This document shows positions 34,020 through 45,015 of a stretch of DNA of 64,000 nucleotides, piece by piece. The DNA is taken from positions 54,855,545 to 54,919,544 of the forward strand of contig CM024766.1 of the NCBI GenBank assembly GCA_014218235.1, in the 5' to 3' direction. Position 1 is the stretch's first letter, and each line of letters begins with the position of its first letter. Position numbers and translations under genes: made by a program. This stretch comes from Colocasia esculenta (lineage: Eukaryota > Streptophyta > Magnoliopsida > Alismatales > Araceae). The notes beneath the pieces were generated by a model, which was not told the origin of the DNA, ran no database searches, and was given only the letters and a program-made list of their open reading frames with translations.

Positions 34020-35554
34020 CAAATTCATATGATCATTCAGGAGTGAATGTCTTACCGAAAAGATCAGGGTAGTTCCATCTGATGGTTCCTTTCAGTTCCC
34101 ATGTGGCTTCTTCCACTCCGCGGTTATTCTATAAGACATTAACCACGTGAATGGGACGGTTCCTGAGCTGTTGCACCTTCCGTTCCAGTATCTTGACTGA
34201 CTTCTCTTCGTATGTCACATCTTTGTTGAGCACCAACTTTTCGTGGCGAATGATATAGGTAGGATCATATACATACTTCCTGAGCATGGAGACATGGAAC
34301 ACATTGTGTACACATGCCAGATCCGGTGGCAACGCCAGTCGGTATGCAACCTCACCAGTCCTTTGAGTACCTCAAAAGGACCGATGAATCTAGGACTAAG
34401 CTTTCCTTTCACACCAAATCTTTGGATGCCACAAGTAGGTGACACCTTCAAGAACACATGATCACCGACTTGGAATTCTAAGTCTCGCCTTCTTTTGTCG
34501 GCATAGCTCTTTTGTCTGGACTGAGCAGTCTTAAGCCGATCTCTAATCACCTGAATGTCCTTTGTTGTTTGTTGCACCATGTCTAGGCCTAGCCACTGCT
34601 ATTCTCCAATCTCATTCCAGCATGCAGAAGATCTACAATTCCTTCCGTAGAGTGCTTCGAACGGTGCCATCTTGATGCTCGCTTGCTAACTGTTGTTATA
34701 GGCGAACTCAATAAGAGATAGGTGCTCGTTCCAATATCCTTGGAAGTCTATAGTGCAAGCTCTCAACATGTCTTCCACTATTTGGTTGGTTCTTTCACTT
34801 TGCCCATCGGTTTGTGGATGGAATGCGGTACTAAAGTTGAGTTTAGTACTCAGTGCACCTTGGAGTCCTTTCCAAAAATGAGATGTGAATCTCGAATCTC
34901 GATCCAAGACAATAGATGATGGGACTCTGTGCAATCTTACTATCTCCTTGACATATAGGGCAGCTAGTACCTCCACCGACCACTTACTCTTTATAGGCCG
35001 AAAATGGGCGGATTTGGTTAGTTGGTCCACAATGACCCATATGGCGTCGAGTCCACCACGAGTCTTGGGTAAACCCATGATGAAGTCCATGCCAATACTT
35101 TCCCATTTCCATTCCAGAATATCTAGCGGTCTGAGTACACCATCAGGGCGCATGTGTTCCGCTTTTACTTGTTGGCATGAAAGGCAGTGTGCGGCATGTT
35201 CAGCTACCTCCCTTTTCATGTTCGGCCACCAAAACGTTCTCTTCATGTCCTGATACATTTTGGTACCTCTAGGATGAATAGTGTACTTTGTCTTGTACGC
35301 TTCATCCATTAGCTTCCTCATCAGTTCTTCATTATCGGGGACGCACGTCCTCCCTTGGAATACCAGCCTTCCATCCTCAGTCATAGCAAAGTCCGGTCTT
35401 TCAGCTAAGGTTTCTTTGATGTGGACTAAGAATGGGTCATCATCTTATTGAATTTCAATTTCTTCTAGGAAGTCGGATTGAATCTTGATGTTGGCAATCA
35501 AGACTCGATCATCTCTATGTTCAATAGTTAAGTCTAACCTTGCGAATTTTTCTA
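34020..35554 (-). pseudogene. Gypsy C integrase
   Basis: From the right: FQGRTCVPDNEEL, zinc-binding region YTIHPRGTKMYQDMKRTFWW with HCLSCQQVKAEH, catalytic core IGMDFIMGLPKTRGG, VIVDQLTKSAHF, a VLDRDSRF block (Leu where Ser is usual) and FHPQTDGQSERTNQIVEDML with the Glu. The C-terminal domain follows after a frame break near 34680: QTTKDIQVIRDRLKTAQSRQ, YADKRRRDLEFQVGDHVFLK, KLSPRFIGPFEVL, and in a further frame HNVFHVSMLRKYV. The last piece (34129-34332) ends in a short basic tail. The upstream end at 35554 is where D interrupts the pol frame. Confidence 0.88.
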
Positions 35555-35897
35555 GTAGCTGTTGGGGATCAGATGGGTGGATGGATCAGATCTAGAAGGG
35601 GGGGTTGAATAGATCTAACACCAATTAACGCGGAAGCTTAAGCAATTAAAAATTACTTCGAATCAGAGATCAATTCACCCAAACAATTTACTGATCTGAA
35701 GAGTGATTAGTGTGTGTGAGCAAATCGATTAGTAGTGTGAACGAAATCCCTATGCATGCATCTAGCGAAATACAAAGTCAAACCACAATTCAAACCATTG
35801 CACAGAGGATTTTTAGGTGGTTCGGAAATCACCTTCAGTGACTCCTACGTCCACCCCTCACACAGTGAGGCCACACTACTCAAAACCTTGAGTACAA

Positions 35898-36085
35898 CTC
35901 ACACCGGAGCACGACGACTCCAAACACCCTTAAGCACGACGACTCAAGAAACACCTGGAGCATGACGACTCCAAACTGAGCACGACGGCTCAAACAACAA
36001 CCTGAGTACTACGACTCCAAATTGAGCACGACGGCTCAAACCACACAGTGAGTGTGATGACTCACAAACCAGAGCTCGACGGCTC
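35898..36085. repeat. Array of gagcacgacggctc units in LTR D
   Basis: About ten imperfect units of 18-28 bp around gag(c/t)acgacg(a/g)ctc. Each unit is a short inverted repeat (gagc...gctc), so the transcript would form a row of small hairpins. The same array is at 42680-42860 in the other LTR, with a few changes. On the element's strand it lies downstream of the TATA box, in the R/U5 part. Confidence 0.7.
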
Positions 36086-36574
36086 ACAGTACAGAAGCTA
36101 GATCAAACACAAAAGAGATCAGATCATCTAGCAATGATCTGATTCAAAACAGTTTCGTACACAGAAATTTGTGCAGAACTTCATGCACAAATCTCATTGA
36201 CGAAGAAGGAAGAACAAACTCAGAAATAAGGCAAATAGATGTAGAAAGAGTGTTCTTCGATGAAGAGGCCTTGCAGACGCTTCAATTGAGGAGCCTTGAT
36301 GGAAATCGATGGAGATTCTCCTCAATTGGCGGTGCTCTGCTTTGATGGCATCTGAAATGCCAAAAATCCTTCTTCTCCTGAGCCTCTTCAGTTGGATCTG
36401 CTCCCTTGCCTTGCACAGCAACCTTCTCTCCAGGGATTCCCTTGTCCTTCCTCTTGAAAGGATAACTTGCAGCTTCTGGAGATGGAGACAGATCTGGAAA
36501 ACCCCCTTTGGCCGCCAAAAGGCTTCTTCTAGAAGTGTATGGGCTCTCTTACCTTTGGGGTTCAAGGAGCATGG

Positions 36575-36582
36575 TATTTATA
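36575..36582 (-). promoter_or_regulatory. TATA box of element D LTR
   Basis: On the minus strand GGGCTATAAATACC is a consensus plant TATA box. It is conserved in the other LTR at 43363-43370, which is the 5' LTR and would drive transcription. It lies about 780 bases into the LTR. Confidence 0.75.
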
Positions 36583-36715
36583 GCCCCATATGTCCATAAA
36601 GTGCCTTGGGGTGCATGGGCATGGAACCTTAGGTCAAATCCCCTAAATCCCAAGCAGCCACGTGTACAAAGAAATTCACATTTTTCAGTTTCAGTCGGAG
36701 TGTGTCGACCTGCCC

Positions 36716-36972
36716 TGATCTAGTGTCGACCTGCTCTCCCAGTCAGGCAAACTGGTCTGCTGGAAACTGGGTCTAGTGTCGACCTGCCCTGATCTAGTGT
36801 CGACCTGCTTTGATCTAGTGTCGACCTGACTTGATCTAGTGTCGACCTGCTTTGATCTAGTGTCGACCTGCTTTGATCTAGTGTCGACCTGATGTCCCAG
36901 TCAGGCAAACTGATCTGCTGGAAACTGGGTCTAGTGTCGACCTGACTTGATCTAGTGTCGACACTACCAAGA
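36716..36972. repeat. 20-bp tandem array around GTCGAC in LTR D
   Basis: About ten units of gatctagtgtcgacctgctt, interrupted twice by a longer spacer with cagtcaggcaaactg. It is conserved at 43490-43755 in the other LTR. It lies upstream of the TATA box on the element's strand, where it could act as an enhancer (inference). Confidence 0.85.
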
Positions 36973-37094
36973 CAAAAATGTGTGAACTTGAAAATATAAA
37001 GTGTAAATAATTAATACAAGATATTATCATTAAAATATGAGATATTAAACATCAAAAACATGTTGTCTAAGCATTATTGTGATATGTAAAAAAT

Positions 37095-37290
37095 GTATAA
37101 CATGTTCAACATATCATCATCAAAATCACAATTTGTCATCATTAAAATCACAATATGTCATCATTAAAATCACAACATGTCATCATTAAAATCACAACAT
37201 GTCATCATTAAACTCACAACATGTCATCATTAAAATCATAATATCTCATCATTAAAATCACAATATGTCATCATCAAAATCAAAGTAGTA
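37095..37290. repeat. 21-bp tandem array (catcattaaaatcacaa) in LTR D
   Basis: About nine units of roughly 21 bp, catgtcatcattaaaatcac, AT-rich. It is repeated at 43890-44075. It lies in the outer U3 of the LTR. Confidence 0.85.
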
Positions 37291-37358
37291 TGAGTGATGT
37301 TCATTGGTCATCATTAAAATGCAACTTTAGGAAATTCCAAAACACACTCAACCCAACA

Positions 37359-37373
37359 ATCTCCCCCTTTTTG
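37359..37373 (-). other. Polypurine tract of element D
   Basis: Minus strand AAAAAGGGGGAGAT beside the LTR, followed inward by the same tgatgacaaa context as in A. A second polypurine run lies at about 37468-37482, as in A and I. Confidence 0.85.
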
Positions 37374-38600
37374 ATGATGACAAACATATCTCCCTTGACT
37401 GCATAACTCCCTTGACCATATACGCCCTTTGAACTTTCTCCTCCTAGAACCCTTTCTTCCCTCAGAAACCCTTTCTTCTCCCCCTTTTGACAGCATCAAA
37501 AGAAGGGTAAGAGAGAGAACCAAGGATTGTAAGAGATCAAAATGAAATGAAGGAATAAATGGTCAGCAAAGATCAAAATAAATGAGGCAAAGTGATATTG
37601 ACATATGAGAGAAATTATTGTATTTTTGTTATTGTGCAACAAAGTTTAATCACAAAGACACACTCAACACAAAGTATAGCAAAATATAATGATCTGAATG
37701 TAGTTAAAATAATGATGCAAATGTGAAATAAGGTGACCTATATGAATGAGCAGAAATATTTAAACAAGGATGTTAGGAGATTTAATTGTAACACAATGTA
37801 GAATAATAGGTCTAAACTCAGTATACATAAACTTTATGAAGGTCTTAAGCTTTTCCATCCTGTCAAATTGATTTTCTTTCATTTTTAACAGGGAAAGAAT
37901 ACAAGAATAAATTAGTTAAATCGCACTTTTCAGTGCAAGAGATCACATTGATCAAATGTAATACTTCCTGATTACTCAGTGGTTTAACTTTCATTATCTT
38001 ATACAGAGTTGAAAATTTGATTTCCACTTTTTGACGCGAAACAATTCACTTTTTAGGTGAAATGGCCCGGTTACTCAATGGTTCAAGAATTTGCATTGCT
38101 CTGTTTGTATCTTTCCAGATTGATCATTTTTCTTTTGATATTTTGCAGGAATACGTTTGCTTTGACCAGAAAAGTCATGACTACGAATTTAGAGAAATTA
38201 TTCTAAACATGTGGTAAAAATGAAGCTTAAACATACACATGTGAAATATTAAAGTCACTCATGTGCCTATAATGGTGTTTTGCAAGTCATTTTAAAGGCA
38301 TTCAGTATTAAGATTGCTTAACCTTGAAATGATTCTAAATCTTTAAAATTAAACTAAATGCACAATTAGTTTAGCATCAATGTTTTAATTCTCTCATAAG
38401 AAAATAGCACAAGGACTCAAAAATTCTGATGATTTTGGGGTTCAAAATAGACAAGTAAGGTCAAGAAATGTAACAATGACTTCCCCTTTTCATGTAACTC
38501 CCCCTCACAAGGTGAACATGAGGATTATAGGAGGAATAGAAATGGAATGACATGAAGGCAGAATGAACATGAATGTTTTATTGAAAGACAATGACTCCCC
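37374..38600. other. AT-rich non-coding interior of D
   Basis: No open frame with recognisable protein on either strand. It contains the second polypurine run near 37470 and short pyrimidine motifs of the actcccc type near 38485-38515. Otherwise I see nothing in it. Confidence 0.6.
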
Positions 38601-38618
38601 CTCAACAATTGCATACAA

Positions 38619-38722
38619 GGCTCTTGATACTTGGTGGAGACATATACTCACACATAGTGAAAGTGTCCAGACAAGTTTGACTTGTCTTTCTTCAAATCAC
38701 CATTTGATATACCAAGAATGCC
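38619..38722 (-). ncRNA. Structured repeat of D, copy 1
   Basis: First of four related segments. Outer stem: 38622-38626 (tcttg) with 38713-38717 (caaga), extended by ggc (38619-38621) with gcc (38720-38722). Hairpin P3: gag (38637-38639) with ctc (38647-38649). Hairpin P2: agacaag (38669-38675) with cttgtct (38681-38687). The core resembles the other copies (cttggtggag, atttgatatacc). The strand is set to that of element D; the stems exist on either strand. Confidence 0.55.
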
Positions 38723-39063
38723 AATGCAATGTGAGAGTGAGGAATTTAGTTGCAAGAACATTTGTCAACAATTGAATGGGAGTTGATGATGAATCAGATA
38801 TGATAGAATATTTTTCCAGCAAATTTCTCCAGCATTTCACTCAAAGATTCTTTCGAATTCACTCCCCCATAAGATATGCATGAAATGAAATGATCATTTA
38901 AGCAATTCAGATATGCTCATTTCAAGCAATTTGCACAGAAAGAGTATGAACACGATCAAGCATATATCAACATGACAATTTATTGAAGGAGAAAAGTTTT
39001 TCAAAGACTGAAAATAAAGTTTTTGAGATTTTTCATTTTGCTTGATGACCTTTATGTAGAAAA

Positions 39064-39166
39064 GACTATTGATACTTGGCGGAGAATTTTTCTCACGTAT
39101 GATGATAGTTTCCAGACAAGCCTAACTTGTCCTTTCACATTTCACCATTTGATATACCCCATAGTC
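39064..39166 (-). ncRNA. Structured repeat of D, copy 2
   Basis: Outer stem gactat (39064-39069) with atagtc (39161-39166), unlike any other copy in sequence. P3: gagaa (39082-39086) with ttctc (39090-39094). P2: gacaag (39115-39120) with cttgtc (39126-39131). Core motifs are cttggcggag and tttgatatacc. Confidence 0.6.
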
Positions 39167-39335
39167 ACTGCAAAAAGGGTCAATTACACTTTATTTTTAG
39201 CATGAAATTCATTGCATTTATTGAAAATATTTTTGCACTTTTTCAAATTTACTCCCCCTTAATATGTGCATGGAATGAAAAAGCTAGCAAACAATTCACA
39301 CATGATTATGAGCACAATTAGCTTTAAGCATAACA

Positions 39336-39440
39336 TGACTTTTGGTACTTGGCGGAGTATTTTACTCACACATAATGATAGCGTCCAAACAAGCATAACT
39401 TGTTCTTCCACATGTCATTATTTGATATACCAAAAAGTCA
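39336..39440 (-). ncRNA. Structured repeat of D, copy 3
   Basis: Outer stem tgacttttggta (39336-39347) with taccaaaaagtca (39428-39440): twelve pairs with one bulged base. P3: gagta (39355-39359) with tactc (39363-39367). P2: aacaag (39388-39393) with cttgtt (39399-39404). Compared with the other copies a G-C pair became A-T in P2, a compensatory change. Confidence 0.65.
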
Positions 39441-39996
39441 AATCAGTTGACATGCACACAAAATCATGGTCATAGTTAAGCAAGCATGATAACACAAACA
39501 TGATTCCAATTGTTATGACATAAAGTTCATTGTTGGGAGTAGCATTGATACACATTTCTCATTGTTCAGATAAAAATTAAACATTCATCTCAATTCAAGC
39601 ATTTCAAGTTTGAAATGATAAAGAAATTTTACCTGAACAGTCTTCATTTCTTTTTCAAAGATTTTACCCGTGTTCTCCAATCATTTCTAGCCTTGCACAG
39701 TCAATATCTTGAATCCATTTACAATGTATGGCTGCAAGACTCCTCAGCTTGCTGATCAAGCTGGTTTTGGGACCCACACTTGCTTGGGTCCTGCAATGAA
39801 ATCAATGTTAGATTGCAACAAAGATTTCTGAATCCAAAATGCTTTTATTTTTTGTATAGATGCATTTCTTTCATTGATAGAACTATGAGCAGAATTAGTT
39901 CCAGATTTTCTTTTTGCCTTGCTCAATGCATCTATGTTTTCATGAAGTTTTCTAATTTGAAATTTTTAATTAAAGGTAATGACTCTTACACAAGGA

Positions 39997-40103
39997 AGAT
40001 CATTGGTACTTGGCGGAGGTTATTCCTCACACATAATGATAGTTTCCAGACAAGCATGACTTGTCCTTCCACAGTTCACCATTTAATATACCAATTGATC
40101 TTT
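39997..40103 (-). ncRNA. Structured repeat of D, copy 4
   Basis: Outer stem aagatcattggta (39997-40009) with taccaattgatctt (40090-40103): thirteen pairs with one bulged base. P3: gagg (40017-40020) with cctc (40026-40029). P2: gacaag (40050-40055) with cttgtc (40061-40066). It lies between two remnants of the segment GPKQVWV (near 40290 and 39780, minus strand), which in SIRE-type Copia elements follows the zinc knuckles at the gag-pol border. Confidence 0.65.
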
Positions 40104-40510
40104 GTATAAGAGTTTCAATTGACTTCAGTTTTTATTTAGCAGGGAATCTCTCAGAAGAATTTACCTGATGAGCTTTTCATTTTCTTTCATTCTCTTCACT
40201 TACTTTCCTTGTAGCCTTAGTCATGAAGCCTTCATCTGTGAAATTGACTACAAGGATCCCTGCATCCAGCATTCAAGCAGCACATTTCAGAACCCAAACT
40301 TGTTTGGGTCCTAAGGATCTTTCATGAATTTGAAACAATGATTTCTGAATCCAAAAAGATTTTATATTAGGTGCATTTTTCTGAAGACTAGAAACACTGG
40401 AATCTTGGTTTCTAATCTTAGAGTTATTGGTATAGAATGCACCACTGACATACTGAATATTTTGTTTTCTATTTTTCAGATTTTTATCATTGAGATTTTT
40501 AACATGTAAT

Positions 40511-42140
40511 TTAGAAGAGATCTTTGTGCAATAGTTCCTTTTTCATGTACATAGAATTTCTGAGTGTTTTCAGCATGAACGTGATCTTTATTCTTATATA
40601 CATTAACATGAAACATGGGAGCATGCACAAGATTATCAATTCTATGCCAACATTCCCTAGAAGTATGCCCAAATTTATGACATGTGAAGCACTGGACTGA
40701 TTTGGCATATTTATGGAAATGTTGATCTTTATTCCAGCAATGTTTGGCAAGATGACCAGTTTTATTACATTTAAAGCAAATGAGAGCATTTCTTACCTGG
40801 TACTTACCTTGACATGTATGATTTGCTGAAATCTCCTTTTCATGTGAGGAGACTTACCATGAGGAGAAGAAGGTACCTTTTGGTGGCTCTTGGCATGATG
40901 TGAATTTTAAACTTGCCTTGGAGCCTTTTGGACTGATGGAGGAAGTAGATTATTCTTCTTGACATCAGCATTTTTCTTCTTCTCTTTCTGTTTCTGAACA
41001 AGAACTTTCACAAGTTTTTCATTAGAGATATCAAGGTTCTTGTTCACAGTAGTTTTAACACAAGTTATTGTGTTTTTCTTTTCATTTTTCTTAGTTTTCA
41101 CAGAAGCAATACTTGTGTTTGTAGTGTTCTTCAAATCATGTTGAAGCTTCTATTTTTCAGCTTTTAATGCAACAACTTCTTTTTCTGAAGTTTGAAGCTT
41201 GTTTAGCATGACATCCAAACCATTTTTCATCTTGTTCTTTTCATTTTTAAGTTGAGCAATTTGTTTTTCAAAATCGGCAATTTATTACTCAAATTGCTAC
41301 ATTCATTCTCCAGTGGTTTGTCATTCACCAAGCCTTCAATCTTCCTTTTTAAATGATAATTTTCTTCAACAAGTTGTTTGCATCTTTCATTTATTTGATG
41401 ATCATGAGCCATGTTAGAAATTTGTTTGTTTAATTGATCATTGTCAAATTTGAAGTTTTCATTGAGATCAATTAATTTTCCATTTTCCTCTTTCAAATCA
41501 AGATTTTCATATTGCAACTGGTCATGATTTTCTTTCAACTTGGACAACTTGTTTTCACAAATTTTGATTTTATCCTTCAAGCTTTCATTTTCAAAATTCA
41601 ATTTCTGAACTTCATTTTTCAAATTCTCAATTTCTTCTAAAGGATCTTTATCATTTATCTGGAACAATTCAAGTGTATTTTTCAAGTTTTCACTTTCTTT
41701 ATGGCAATGTTTTAAAGTCTTTTTCAAGTCTTTATTTTTAGTGTTCAGTTGTACATTAAGACTTTGTATCTTTTCACAGAAATTAATCAATTAGCATAAG
41801 ACATGCTCTCATCTTCATCAGAATCAGAATTAGAATACACAAATGGATCTGGAGTTGATTTACCTGACCTTTTAGACCCATTTGAACTCTTGTGTTCTGA
41901 AGAGGATGAAGAATGCTCTAAGCTCTTAGAATGTGCTGTTAGAGCCATAACCTTATGAATTGATGATTTTCTGGATTCATTGAGGCTCCTCTTTGCCATA
42001 ATGTACTTGTGAATTTCTTTTGCTCCTTTCCTTTGTGCTTCCTTTGAAAAACTTGATGAAGGTGAGACTGGTGATTTCTCTGAAATTATAACAGGAAATT
42101 CATGCAGATTAAATAGATTTGCCATTATACCAAGACTCAC
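40511..42140 (-). pseudogene. Element D gag-like gene with coiled coil and two zinc knuckles
   Basis: Starts near 42122 (MANLFNLHEFP) and reads into a serine-rich acidic segment (YSNSDSDEDESMSYAN, 41793). After a one-base shift the frame 41790-41227 is a long coiled coil with heptad leucines and many Lys/Glu/Asn. Further frames contain a basic stretch (41134-40907) and two CCHC knuckles, CFKCNKTGHLAKHC (about 40775-40735) and CFTCHKFGHTSREC (about 40695-40655). The usual Copia gag core at the N-terminus, present in A, is missing. After 40511 only the GPKQVWV remnants remain and no pol. It may bind RNA and assemble with a partner's Gag (inference). Frameshifts at about 41790 and 41150 make it non-functional as read. 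Confidence 0.75.
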
Positions 42141-42323
42141 AAAAGACTATTAGATCTAATCACAGTGAATCAATGTTACAAGGAATTAGATCAAACAATT
42201 AGAGTGGTTAACCTGCTCTAATGCCAAATGGAGGAATCAGAGCGATTAAACACACAATTCAAGCAATTAACACAGAGATCAAACAGAAGCAATCAAATTC
42301 AGATCAGAAATAGATATTAACCC

Positions 42324-42335
42324 GCTCTGATACCA
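42324..42335 (-). other. Primer-binding site of element D
   Basis: TGGTATCAGAGC on the minus strand, two bases from the right LTR at 42338, matching initiator methionine tRNA. The stretch between it and the gag start (42141-42323) is untranslated leader. Confidence 0.9.
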
Positions 42336-42337
42336 AT

Positions 42338-44146
42338 TGTTGGGATCGGATGGGTGGATGGATCAGATCTAGAAGGGGGGGTTGAATAGATCTAACACCA
42401 ATTAACGCGGAAGCTTAAGCAATTAAAATTACTTCGAATCAGAGATCAATTCACCCAAACAATTTACTGATTTAAAGAGTGATTAGTGTGTGTGAGCAAA
42501 TCGATTAGTAGTGTGAACGAAATCCCTATGCATGCATCTAGAGAAATACAAAGTCAAACCACAATTCAAACCATTGCACAGAGGATTTTTAGGTGGTTCG
42601 AAAATCACCTTCAGTGACTCCTACGTCCACCCCTCACACAGTGAGGCCACACTACTTAAAACCTTGAGTACAACTCACACCGGAGCACGACGACTCCAAA
42701 CACCCTTAAGCACGATGACTTAAGAAACACCTGGAGCACGACGACTCCAAACTGAGTACGACGGCTCAAACAACAACATGAGTACTACGACTCCAAATTG
42801 AGCACGACGGCTCAAACCACGTAGTGAGTGTGACGACTCACAAACCAGAGCTTGATGGCTCATAGTATAAAAGCTAGATCAAACACAAAACAGATCAGAT
42901 CCTCTAGCAATGATCTGATTCAAAACAGTTTCGTACACAAAAATTTGTTGCAGAACTTCATGCACAAATCTCATTGACGAAGAAGGAAGAACAAACTCAG
43001 AAATAAGGCAAATAGATGTAGAAAGAGTGTTCATAGATGAAGAGGCCTTGCAGACGCTTCAATTGAGGAGCCTTGATGGAAATCGATGGAGATTCTCCTC
43101 AATTGGTGGTGCTCTACTTTGATGGCATCTGAAATGCCAGAAATCCTTCTTCTCCTGAGCCTCTTCAGTTGGATCTGCTCCCTTGCCTTGCACAGCAACC
43201 TTCTCTCCAGGGATTCCCTTTGATTCCCTTGTCCTTCCTCTTGAAAGGATGACTTGCAGCTTCTGGAGATGGAGACAGATCTGGAAAACCCCCTTTGGCC
43301 GCCAAAAGGCTTCTTCTGGAAGTGTATGAGCTCTCTTACCTTTGGGGTTCAAGGAGCATGGGTATTTATAGCCCCATATGTCCATAAAGTGCCTTGGGGT
43401 GTATGGGCACGAAACCCTAGGTCAAATCCCCTAAATCCCAAGCAGCCATGTGTACAAAGAAATTCACGTTTTTCAGTTTCAGCCGGAGTGTGTCGACTTG
43501 CCTTGATCTAGTGTCGACTTGCTCTCCCAGTCAGGCAAACTGGTCTGCTGGAAACTGGGTCTAGTGTCGACCTGCCCTGATCTAGTGTCGACCTGCTTTG
43601 ATCTAGTGTCGACCTGACTTGATCTAGTGTCGACCTGCTTTGATCTAGTGTCGACCTGCTTTGATCTAGTGTCGACCTGATGTCCCAGTCAGGCAAACTG
43701 ATCTGCTAGAAACTGGGTCTAGTGTCGACCTGACTTGATCTAGTGTCGACACTACCAAGACAAAAATGTGTGAACCTGAAAATATAAAGTGTAAATAATT
43801 AATACAAGATATTATCATTAAAATATGAGATATTAAACATCAAAAATATGTTCTCTAAGCATTATTGTGATATGTATAAAATGTACAACATGTTCAACAT
43901 ATCATCATCAAAATCACAATATGTCATCATTAAAATCACAATATGTCATCATTAAAATCACAACATGTCATCATTAAAATCACAACATGTCATCATTAAA
44001 ATCACAACATGTCATCATTAAAATCATAATATCTCATCATTAAAATCACAATATGTCATCATCAAAATCAAAGTAGTATGAGTGATGTTCATTGGTCATC
44101 ATTAAAATGCAACTTTAGGAAATTCCAAAACACACTCAACCCAACA
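42338..44146 (-). repeat. 5' LTR of element D
   Basis: Starts TGTTGGGATCGGATGG, ends CAACCCAACA. Near-identical partner of 35560-37358, with the same three arrays and TATA box. It contains a 9-base duplication near 43215 (gattccctt) absent from the other copy. Confidence 0.93.
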
Positions 44147-44748
44147 GTAGTTGCATCTCGCCAAGGACTAGACTTGAAACAGATGCCATCGGCTTTCTAC
44201 TAAGAACATCAGTCACGGCATTTCCCTTGCTCGGGTGGTATTCGATGTTGAAGTCGAAATCTTTCAGATATTCTAGCCATCTTCTCTGTCTCATGTTGAA
44301 TTCTTTCTGGGAGATTAAATACTTCAGACTTTTATTGTCTGAGTAGACAGTGAATTTTTCCCCGTAGAGGTAATGTCTCCAGATTTTCAAGGTGAAGACC
44401 ATGGCAGCCAACTCCAGATCATACACGAGGTAGTTGACTTCATGCGTCTTCAGTTGTCTTCAAGAATAGGCGATGACTTTCTCCTTTTGCATCAATACAC
44501 ACCCTAGCACAATTCCTTAGGCATCGGTGTAGATAGAGAAACATTATCCCTCTATTGGCAGAGCGAGAACAGGTGCTGAGGTCAAGCAATCTTTAAGAGT
44601 TTGGAAACTTTTCTCACACTCTTTACTCCAGGAGTATGGATTCTCCTTTCGTGTTAGTCGCATGAGAGGAACGGCGATCTTGGAGAAATCCTTGATGAAC
44701 CGCTTGTAGTAGCCAGCCAGTCCTAGGAAGCATCGGATTTCTGTGACA
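44147..44748 (-). pseudogene. Gypsy C RNase H, middle piece of pol
   Basis: Between the CACTA element and D. From the right: a segment following RT (TEIRCFLGLAGYYKRF, about 44740-44695), SFQTLKDCLTSAP, then YDLELAAMVFTLKIWRHYLYG (44430-44365), FTVYSDNKSLKYLISQKEFN and WLEYLKDFDFNIEYHPSKGN, all Gypsy RNase H and linker motifs. Stops are present between 44430 and 44640. The right edge continues to RT at 54294 and the left edge to integrase at 35554 once the two guests are ignored. Confidence 0.88.
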
Positions 44749-44751
44749 TTG

Positions 44752-45015
44752 CACTAGCAGAGAAATGATTTTTTACAGCGAAATTTTTATGGCGACAAAA
44801 TAAGTCGCCACAAAAGGTCAACATTTTACGGCGATATACATGTCGCCCTAAAAGAATAGGTCTTTTACGGCGAAATAAAAGAGTCGCCAGAAAAAATATA
44901 CCATTGTCGCCGTAAATGAAGAATATTAAGAGCCCTCCATTATATAGCGATGCATACGTCGCAGTAAAAACACATGTTCCCATATCTACAACGACTTTTC
45001 TGTCGCCGTAAATAC
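44752..45015. repeat. CACTA left terminus and subterminal repeats
   Basis: After the terminal CACTA come about ten copies of a short motif in both orientations: tttacggcgac, ggcgacaaa, gtcgccgtaaa, with decayed forms such as agtcgccaga. Direct and inverted copies alternate, as usual for TnpA binding. Confidence 0.9.

Larger units (their letters stand above)
35560..37358 (-). repeat. 3' LTR of element D
   Basis: Starts TGTTGGGGATCAGATGG and ends CTCAACCCAACA on the plus strand. It is almost identical to 42338-44146. It holds three separate tandem arrays, annotated individually. Small ORFs in both LTR copies, such as 36194-36565, are LTR sequence without recognisable protein. Confidence 0.93.
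35560..44146 (-). mobile_element. Gag-only Copia-like retrotransposon D (TR-GAG type)
   Basis: Minus-strand element with LTRs 35560-37358 and 42338-44146, primer-binding site beside the right LTR and polypurine tract beside the left. The flanks are gtagc / gtagt, a near-perfect 5-bp duplication, and removing the element with one copy restores C's reading frame. The 5 kb interior holds only a gag-like gene and a long non-coding part with four structured repeats; no protease, RT or integrase is visible. LTRs differ at few positions, so it is young. Such gag-only elements have been called TR-GAGs and depend on autonomous relatives. A and I are candidates because D shares their polypurine context and doubled polypurine tract. 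Confidence 0.88.

Noticed and set aside
35898..37290. Satellite DNA in the D region
   Set aside because: The arrays occur once per LTR in both copies of one retrotransposon and are bounded by the LTR ends.
38619..40103. Hammerhead or twister ribozyme in the D repeats
   Set aside because: GGAAAC occurs on the minus strand in two copies, but the CUGAUGA core and the required stem order of a hammerhead are absent, and the conserved twister core does not fit.
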